The notes beneath the pieces were generated by a model, which was given only the letters and a program-made list of their open reading frames with translations, was not told where the DNA came from and made no database searches. From assembly GCA_001940645.1 (NCBI GenBank), contig MDVS01000134.1, positions 1 to 10,076 on the forward strand: 10,076 nt of DNA. The letters run 5' to 3'. A program made the translations under genes and the position numbers. The stretch comes from Candidatus Heimdallarchaeota archaeon LC_3 (GTDB taxonomy: Archaea > Asgardarchaeota > Heimdallarchaeia > Hodarchaeales > LC-3). Positions 4,687 to 10,076 of the stretch are shown here, piece after piece; the first letter of the stretch is position 1, and every line of letters begins with the position of its first letter.

Positions 4687-5799
4687 ATGAGGAAAATAGT
4701 TTTAATTTTATTGCTTGTTTTCATCTTCTCAATTAATACAGTAAACATTTTAGGAGATACGATACCATTCCATAATGGAATAATTATTGGGTTAGAGTCA
4801 GGATCATTTGAGAAAGAATCAGCGAAAACTATAAATGAATTTAATCAATCAAGTGATTGGAAAATTTATATCCAAAAAAGTATCTTCTTTTTAGGATTTG
4901 ATAGAGCAAATTTCACCACATTAATATCTCAAACACCTTGGGAGTCAATAACCAAGGAAGAGATGGAAGAACAAGATCTATTTATTCAACTAGAAGTCCT
5001 GAAAGATCCTTGGAATGCAACTGAAAATATTGTCTGGATTCGACTACTAGACAACGGCACACAAGAAGTTGATATGAATGACATTGACATTGATACAGAA
5101 AAGATTCAGGTGCTGCGAGCTAATGATTGGTACAGAGTTTTATTTCAATATAACTTTGAGTGGGATGCTCAATCTCAACCAGATGAATTCATACTAGCTT
5201 ACGATCAGCTATTATTAACTCCCCAAGATGATGAAGTATTCTACGAAGAAATTTATACGAAATACGAAATTCTTAATACTAAAAGAGCTTTATCACAAAA
5301 TCAGATACCAGATGAGGTCTTGTTCTTCTATTCAGAGATTAATAATATCAATTATTGGAAAAATATTGTCTGTCCGGATCAGGATACCGATATTTTGTCT
5401 ATTGAATGTGAACCGTTAATAAAAACAATGGTCAATCTTCCTTATATTCATGGAAATTGGATGAATAACTACAATATAATCAATAGGGAATCGGATATAG
5501 AAAAAGTGTTTAAAAACTCAGGTTCAGTTGAAATAGAACTGGGATTAGAATATCGAATAAACAGAACGGAGAACGCTGGAATCATAGATATTTTTCTTGA
5601 TAATTTTATTATGGTGTATAATCAAGAAGGAAAATCAATAGATCCAACGATTATAGATGACATAAAAACTGAATTCGTTTTTAATACAAAGTTAACAGAG
5701 ACTTTAGTTGTAACAACAAATGGATTAGGTTCAATATTGGTAGGCATAGGATGCTTAACGGTAGTTTATACGAAAAAAATGAGAGAAAAATTTAATTGA
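4687..5799 (+). CDS. Unrecognised secreted protein with C-terminal membrane anchor
   Basis: I do not recognise the family. The 370-residue product begins MRKIVLILLLVFIFSIN, a Sec-type signal peptide ending near residue 23. It ends with a hydrophobic helix (about 345-361, SILVGIGCLTVVY) followed by KKMREKFN. That makes it a single-pass surface protein with a roughly 315-residue outer domain and a short basic cytoplasmic tail. The outer domain is acidic and Trp/Tyr-rich, carries five N-x-S/T sequons (N53, N75, N110, N123, N292), and has only two cysteines, C229 and C241, which could form a disulfide. Alternating hydrophobic segments (DLFIQLEVL, VWIRLLDNG, SVEIELGLEYRI) suggest beta structure. 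It follows the MFS gene after 198 bases on the same strand but has its own upstream signals, so a functional link is unproven. Confidence 0.8.
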   Translation: MRKIVLILLLVFIFSINTVNILGDTIPFHNGIIIGLESGSFEKESAKTINEFNQSSDWKIYIQKSIFFLGFDRANFTTLISQTPWESITKEEMEEQDLFIQLEVLKDPWNATENIVWIRLLDNGTQEVDMNDIDIDTEKIQVLRANDWYRVLFQYNFEWDAQSQPDEFILAYDQLLLTPQDDEVFYEEIYTKYEILNTKRALSQNQIPDEVLFFYSEINNINYWKNIVCPDQDTDILSIECEPLIKTMVNLPYIHGNWMNNYNIINRESDIEKVFKNSGSVEIELGLEYRINRTENAGIIDIFLDNFIMVYNQEGKSIDPTIIDDIKTEFVFNTKLTETLVVTTNGLGSILVGIGCLTVVYTKKMREKFN

Positions 5800-5837
5800 A
5801 TTTAATTGGTTAATAATTATAATTCAATTTTACCTAT

Positions 5838-5876
5838 CTATTTTACTTTTTCCTTGATTTCTTATTCTTTTTCTTA
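5838..5876 (+). terminator. T-rich terminator region
   Basis: A pyrimidine-rich run with several TTTT to TTTTT tracts starts about 40 bases after the stop of the secreted protein gene. The rest of the gap up to 6020 shows no gene on either strand. Confidence 0.35.
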
Positions 5877-6026
5877 ATAACGTTCATAGGGACAGCTAAA
5901 CAACCGATTCATTCTTATTTATCAAAATTGGACACAACTTGAATCAATCCATATTCTTTCGAAAATGATGATCAACAAATGTAAGATTTTAATATTACAA
6001 ATTTGATAACTTTAAAAATCAGAATC

Positions 6027-6035
6027 TTTATAAAA
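6027..6035 (+). promoter_or_regulatory. TATA box for vapBC copy 2
   Basis: TTTATAAAA is centred 29 bases before the TTG start at 6060, so transcription should begin within a few bases of the start codon and the mRNA should be leaderless. Confidence 0.5.
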
Positions 6036-6059
6036 CTGACTGTCAATTAATAAATCGGA

Positions 6060-6344
6060 TTGGTAATAAATTTGGTAGTAAATAAAGAAAATGGTAAAAC
6101 TACATATAAAGAACGTTCATTTATTCGAAAACGGTTTGTGCTAATAATACCTAAACGTATAAGAGAAAAAATAAACTTAAAAGAAAACGAACCAGTTGAA
6201 ATTTCATTAGACAATGATAAAATTATTATTCAGAGAATTTCCGCGGATCCTTTTAAGAAACTATCCCAGTTTGGAAAGAATATTACATTTTCAAAAGAAG
6301 AAAGAAAAAAAGCGGAAAAAATGCTTATGAAACAAATAGAATAG
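6060..6344 (+). CDS. AbrB-family VapB-like antitoxin, copy 2, complete
   Basis: The 94-residue protein holds an AbrB-type domain at about residues 17-59: ERSFIRKRFVLIIPKRIR, then INLKENEPVEISLDNDKI and IIQRI. The charged helical tail (DPFKKLSQFGKN, then SKEERKKAEKM) would wrap the toxin. It begins with TTG 6060, right at the predicted transcription start; a second TTG at 6072 is possible, and no ATG is available before the domain. Its last 78 bases match window bases 1-78. The toxin ATG follows the stop by 14 bases. Role: dimeric DNA-binding antitoxin that neutralises the PIN toxin and represses its own promoter. Because the copy 1 toxin is 94% identical to the copy 2 toxin, this antitoxin may bind both. 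Confidence 0.85.
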   Translation: MVINLVVNKENGKTTYKERSFIRKRFVLIIPKRIREKINLKENEPVEISLDNDKIIIQRISADPFKKLSQFGKNITFSKEERKKAEKMLMKQIE

Positions 6345-6778
6345 TCTGTGATACGAATATGGTTATTGTGGATACAGAATTCTTATTTGGATTAAGACAA
6401 GAGGACAAAAATTATCGACAATGCAGAGGAATTGTAGAAAAAAAATCACAAAGTCTAGAAATACCTGGAATTGCTCTATTAGAAGTTATTTTAGTGATGA
6501 TGAGTCAACAAAAAACATTTGCACAAATTTTAGGCTTTCTTGAAGCATTATTAGAATTAAATACTTTGTATAGTATTAAAGAGAAAAAAATGGGGTTAAA
6601 AGAACTAATTGAAGGTATAAAAACTCTTGAATCTGATCCCAGTATTTCACTTTTTGATGGATTGATAATAGGAGCAGCAAGAATGGATGGGAAGGATATT
6701 CTTGGAAATGATCCTATCTATCAAGAACTTCAAGATATTAAAGGATGGCGATTTACTGATTATTTAAAAAAGTTCTAA
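6267..6778 (+). repeat. direct repeat, right copy (vapBC)
   Basis: This is the right-hand partner of bases 1-512, gapless and about 96% identical, in the same orientation and offset by 6266 bases. The match ends at the toxin stop codon. Upstream of 6267 the comparison cannot be made because the other copy leaves the window. Confidence 0.95.
6359..6778 (+). CDS. PIN-domain VapC-like toxin, copy 2, catalytic residues intact
   Basis: This is the 139-residue twin of the protein at 93-512. It keeps all four acids expected for a PIN-family RNase: D5 (MVIVDTEFLFG), E42 (ALLEVIL), D100 (LFDGLIIGAA) and D118 (ILGNDPIY). The eight differences from copy 1 are at residues 5, 55, 81, 87, 99, 109, 118 and 120. 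The rest, including the RQEDKNYRQ segment and the C-terminal GWRFTDYLKKF, is identical. It is expected to be the active toxin of the operon, cleaving RNA when freed from VapB. GTGAT about ten bases before the ATG may be a ribosome site; translation may also be coupled to the antitoxin. Confidence 0.88.
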   Translation: MVIVDTEFLFGLRQEDKNYRQCRGIVEKKSQSLEIPGIALLEVILVMMSQQKTFAQILGFLEALLELNTLYSIKEKKMGLKELIEGIKTLESDPSISLFDGLIIGAARMDGKDILGNDPIYQELQDIKGWRFTDYLKKF

Positions 6779-6812
6779 CAAATAATCTTTAGATTAAGGT
6801 AGAAGAATAAAA

Positions 6813-6824
6813 TTTTTTTTGTTT
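6813..6824 (+). terminator. Oligo-T terminator after vapBC copy 2
   Basis: Eight T bases (6813-6820), then GTTT, lie in the 58-base gap between this operon and the convergent permease gene, and no hairpin is evident. Confidence 0.45.
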
Positions 6825-6836
6825 AAAGGCAATAAG

Positions 6837-9800
6837 TCATCTCAATATAGCTACTGATTTATTTTTGATATCAATTTTCAGTAATTTAATGAGTAAGAGA
6901 ATCATAATTACAACATTAATTATTAACAATCCAAAAATGGTGCCTTCTAATGAAAATATCGGTTCAATAGTTAATCCAATAATATTAATTGTATTAAAAT
7001 TAGCATACTGTTGAATAACAAAACTACCAATTATAATTCCTAAAATAGATCCTAATAATGAATACTGCGAAAATTTGATTAATAAATTAATAATGATTTG
7101 TCTTCTAGTAGCTCCAAGCATGTTCATTATAAAAATCTCTTTTTCTGATTCAGTGATAAGATAATCGATACTGGATTTGATCAGAAAACTAAGAATAACG
7201 GCGACAATAGTAATTAAAATTAAGGAAATCTGGAAAAGAAAACCCACAGATTGTCCAAGAAACTGGTCTTTTGCTTGAACACCAGAAAAAACTCTGAGAT
7301 TCCAGTTAGAAACTTTCCCTTGTAAATTATCTTTAAGGATTGGTAAAGAAATTTCAGTTGTTTCAGAATCAAGAAGTCTAATATTAGTAGAAAATTCGTA
7401 TCCATTAACAATTATACTAACATTGTAAGTATCAGGATAATAAGTAGTAATAGAAGCTAAACCATTGTTATCAGTTGTTCGAAAAGTTCTAGAAAAATCA
7501 ATCTGATCATCATTTTGAAAAAAAATAATAGCATCGCTAATAGATTGGCCAAAATAATCAGTAATAAGGATATCAGATTCAATATACTGAGGAATAAACA
7601 ATTTGAGATCATAACTATTGGACAAATAGGTCTTAGGAACAAAAAAGGACTTTTCCCAATTCTCCAAAGATAATGAAATTTCATAGAAAAAATTGAAGAA
7701 ATCTTCGGTATTTCCTCCAAATTGAGAAGCACCAGCAACATTATAGAGTGGAGTTTGATAAATTTGATTCTCATCATAAATTTGAATTGGATATTGCTGG
7801 AAAAAATCAGAATAGTGATCTGAAGTTGATAAACCGATTTTCAAACAACCACACGGCTCAGTAGTCAACATTATTGGAGGTTCTGATCCTATAACTGAAA
7901 CCTCAATATCAGAAAGCGGATGATTGGAAAAAGTCACCGTGTGAAGATCAAGAGTAATATTACCAAGATGAAAATCGATTTCTTTGCTATCATAAGAACT
8001 AACCAACAAAGTTTTTGCCTGATTATTAGATTTAACGGTGATATTAAGAATCTGTTCACCTGTAATGGTTGTTTCAAGAAAACCCTGTTCATTAGGAGGT
8101 GATTGGATCGATTGATTATTAGTCAATATGGTTATATTTGTATTGTTAAGCCATTCAGTATTTTCTAAGCCATCATTGAATATATTGACTCTTATAGTAT
8201 TCTCACTGGCAATAATAACAGTTTTTTCTTGATCAAATAGTGGAGTATAATAAAATTCAGAAGAAAAAGAATTATTGAACAACCTAATTTGTAAAATTTT
8301 ATTAACAACAGTGTTAAGCTGAATCTGTCCATTAGAGTCGGTTTTACTAACATATTGACTTGTAGAATTCGATAGGGTCTGGTATTCAACACTAAAATCG
8401 CTATAAGATTGATTGTTTTCATCGATAAAAGTAAAATTTGATTGAGTGAAACCAAGAACAACATCTATGAAAGTTGTCTCAAAATTTGTTTCAGCTAAGA
8501 ACTCTTTTGAGATAGAACCCAGTTCAATATTACTGACATTTAGATTATAGTAACCTCGGGGAAGATAAAGAGTATTATTACAAGGAATGAATTGTTCACT
8601 ATCTGTCAAAGCTAAATTAGATATAGTACAGTTGAAATCATGAATAGTTACGCCTTGTGGAGACTGAACATTGATCTTAATTGGAGAGGAAAAGGAAATT
8701 TTTAATGACTGATCCTTGTTTAAATTAATTGCTTGAAAAATGGAGTTATCTTTGTATTGGCCGTAAAGATAGTAAGTACCAGAAGGTAAGTTGTTTAAAT
8801 TAAAATATTGAGAAGAGTTGGAAGCAATTACTTCACCAGAATAAGAAATCAATTGAAATGAAGCATTATCAATTATAGACCCTTCATGAAATGCTTCAAG
8901 ATCCAAATTATAAGTGGAATAATCGATTTTGATTTTAGAAGTCATATTAGAAGTAACTGAGACATTTTTTTCGCCAATACCACTATTATATTGAGTATAA
9001 AAACGATAATCACCAATATGAAGATTAAAATGAGCAACACCATTAACATCAGTAGCAGATTGACCGACTAAATAATCGTCGTAAGAGTAAGCATAAACAG
9101 TTAAACCTTCAAGAGGAAAATCAGGAGCATTTTTCAAGAATGGAGCAATCTCTACATTATACTCACTGAAAACATACTTCTCAATGGTTTGTTTAGCAAT
9201 TTTCTCTTCATCAAATTGGATACGGATCAAAGAATAATCATTTTGACGATTATCAACACGGAAAAATGATAAAGAGGAAATACTGGAGAATAATTCATCA
9301 TCCAAATAGGAGTCAAACTGGACAATACCAAGTAATTTAAAGGAGGAATAACTCTCAGTAACCGTAGAGTAGAGGAAATATTTCTCACCAACCACTAAAT
9401 TGTTTGAAGAAGCAATATTTTTACCCGCATAGATTCCGACTTCATTAGATGAAAATAATGATTCCAGACCTGATCCAGAAATTGTTTGATAATCAAAAAA
9501 ATTTAAAAAATCTTCAGTAATGCCGTGGAGTGTCATAGGAATGTTATCGACCATCACTAAAGCCATGGTTTCAGGACTTATACTGCTAATACCATCAAAA
9601 GATTGGATTGCGTTAACAATAGAAGAAGGAACATAGGAAACGATAGGAGTCTTAACACCAGGTTGAATAATGGCTAAAGAATCAGTAGAATCACCAAAAA
9701 AATAATCTTGTTGAGTAATACCAGCACCAAAAGAAAGAAAAATTCCAGAGATAATGGAGATAATAAGGATGCCACTGAAAAAAACAACAAACCTATTTTT

Positions 9801-9875
9801 AGGAATGTATCGTTTAAAGGAAAATGAAAAGAAAGTTTTTAGTAGAGAACTGCTTGTTCTAGTAAAGTTAAGCAT
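6837..9875 (-). CDS. FtsX/MacB-type ABC permease with giant Ig-like ectodomain
   Basis: From ATG 9875 the product has 1012 residues. A basic N terminus leads into TM1 (about 28-50). Residues 51-250 resemble a MacB-type periplasmic core. From about 256 to 630, and again at 766-848, come repeated Ig-like or carboxypeptidase-regulatory-like sandwiches, shown by recurring D-x-N-G-x-A/L turns (DVNGVAHFNL, DSNGQIQLN, DNNGLASITT) and G-x-Y strands. TM2-TM4 lie at about 878-899, 936-956 and 976-999. MLGATRRQII (919-928) is the FtsX coupling-loop motif that contacts the ATPase. Ordinary MacB or LolE-type subunits have about 400-650 residues; the excess is all ectodomain. The ectodomain is rich in N-x-S/T sequons and has Cys pairs (one is CGC at 675-677). 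Such permeases transmit ATPase force to the outside or export lipoproteins or peptides rather than moving small solutes. No ATPase gene is in the window. The frame stays open upstream of 9875. Confidence 0.85.
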   Translation of the reverse strand: MLNFTRTSSSLLKTFFSFSFKRYIPKNRFVVFFSGILIISIISGIFLSFGAGITQQDYFFGDSTDSLAIIQPGVKTPIVSYVPSSIVNAIQSFDGISSISPETMALVMVDNIPMTLHGITEDFLNFFDYQTISGSGLESLFSSNEVGIYAGKNIASSNNLVVGEKYFLYSTVTESYSSFKLLGIVQFDSYLDDELFSSISSLSFFRVDNRQNDYSLIRIQFDEEKIAKQTIEKYVFSEYNVEIAPFLKNAPDFPLEGLTVYAYSYDDYLVGQSATDVNGVAHFNLHIGDYRFYTQYNSGIGEKNVSVTSNMTSKIKIDYSTYNLDLEAFHEGSIIDNASFQLISYSGEVIASNSSQYFNLNNLPSGTYYLYGQYKDNSIFQAINLNKDQSLKISFSSPIKINVQSPQGVTIHDFNCTISNLALTDSEQFIPCNNTLYLPRGYYNLNVSNIELGSISKEFLAETNFETTFIDVVLGFTQSNFTFIDENNQSYSDFSVEYQTLSNSTSQYVSKTDSNGQIQLNTVVNKILQIRLFNNSFSSEFYYTPLFDQEKTVIIASENTIRVNIFNDGLENTEWLNNTNITILTNNQSIQSPPNEQGFLETTITGEQILNITVKSNNQAKTLLVSSYDSKEIDFHLGNITLDLHTVTFSNHPLSDIEVSVIGSEPPIMLTTEPCGCLKIGLSTSDHYSDFFQQYPIQIYDENQIYQTPLYNVAGASQFGGNTEDFFNFFYEISLSLENWEKSFFVPKTYLSNSYDLKLFIPQYIESDILITDYFGQSISDAIIFFQNDDQIDFSRTFRTTDNNGLASITTYYPDTYNVSIIVNGYEFSTNIRLLDSETTEISLPILKDNLQGKVSNWNLRVFSGVQAKDQFLGQSVGFLFQISLILITIVAVILSFLIKSSIDYLITESEKEIFIMNMLGATRRQIIINLLIKFSQYSLLGSILGIIIGSFVIQQYANFNTINIIGLTIEPIFSLEGTIFGLLIINVVIMILLLIKLLKIDIKNKSVAILR

Positions 9876-10076
9876 TTTTTTATAAGTAGACCTAATTTTT
9901 TGATATAATACTTCTAAATTGATTAGAAAAAAACCTTTTAAGAAGTACTGAAAATTGGAACTCGTACTCCTTAAATCACACGCATTGATTAGTAAAAATA
10001 ATATTTCTAATAAAATTATGAAGAGGAAACTGTCAAAATTATTGCTATTATTTACATTGGGATCTAATAAATGTTT
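9876..10076 (-). other. Open in-frame extension upstream of the permease start
   Basis: The permease frame continues without a stop for 67 codons to the window edge, and includes a hydrophobic run (SFLFIILLEILFLLINA). It contains no ATG, GTG or TTG. It may be a real N-terminal extension that starts outside the window, or an untranslated region open by chance. A short plus-strand frame from ATG 10018 (MKRKLSKLLLLFTLGSNK, running off the edge) could instead be the start of a divergent secreted protein. Confidence 0.3.
9902..9910 (-). promoter_or_regulatory. Possible TATA box for the permease gene
   Basis: TATTATATC on the minus strand is centred about 31 bases before the ATG at 9875, suiting a nearly leaderless mRNA. 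The call conflicts with the open frame running through the same bases; only one of the two readings can be the main one. Confidence 0.25.

Noticed and set aside
7220..8464. Several 60-106-codon open frames on both strands within the permease gene
   Set aside because: They are shadows of the long permease frame, whose FtsX motif, membrane segments and repeated domains identify the true reading.
1..10076. CRISPR arrays, tRNA or rRNA genes, and insertion-sequence transposases
   Set aside because: I looked for regularly spaced repeats, cloverleaf-like GC-rich segments and DDE or serine recombinase motifs and saw none.

Overview
The window looks like an archaeal chromosome or plasmid segment. It is strongly AT-rich, promoters look like TATA boxes about 25-30 bases before the start codon (leaderless mRNAs), genes end in oligo-T tracts, and the gene content (AbrB/PIN VapBC pairs, DUF4258/YgiT-type pair, HicBA and MNT relics, an FtsX-type permease with a giant Ig-like ectodomain) fits an uncultivated archaeon. 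An Asgard-like lineage is a guess from style only; no phylogenetic marker is present.

Layout. Positions 1-512 hold the tail of an AbrB antitoxin and a complete PIN toxin (copy 1). A convergent minus-strand pair follows at 605-1229: a DUF4258-like toxin and an antitoxin that fuses a YgiT/MqsA-type zinc finger to an AbrB domain. Positions 1230-1861 are mostly non-coding but hide a decayed MNT nucleotidyltransferase on the minus strand. A second, unrelated VapBC pair lies at 1862-2609; its antitoxin has no normal start codon. Positions 2619-2826 (minus) hold a decayed, truncated hicBA pair. Then come an MFS transporter (3187-4488), an unrecognised secreted or membrane-anchored protein (4687-5799), and a complete VapBC operon (6060-6778) that is a ~96% identical direct repeat of the one at the left edge. 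The right third (6837-9875, minus) is one very long FtsX/MacB-type ABC permease with a chain of carboxypeptidase-regulatory/Ig-like beta-sandwich modules.

How it fits together. The left 6.8 kb is a toxin-antitoxin island: five different TA families appear, two only as fossils, and two toxin genes are duplicates. The most striking detail is that the left PIN copy differs from its twin at only eight residues, yet two of these are Asp-to-Asn changes at two of the four expected catalytic acids (N5 and N118 instead of D5 and D118). It is an intact but probably nuclease-dead toxin paralogue beside an apparently active one. The 6.3 kb between the repeats could in principle be lost by homologous recombination. 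The transporter, the secreted protein and the permease have no visible operonic link to the TA genes or to each other.
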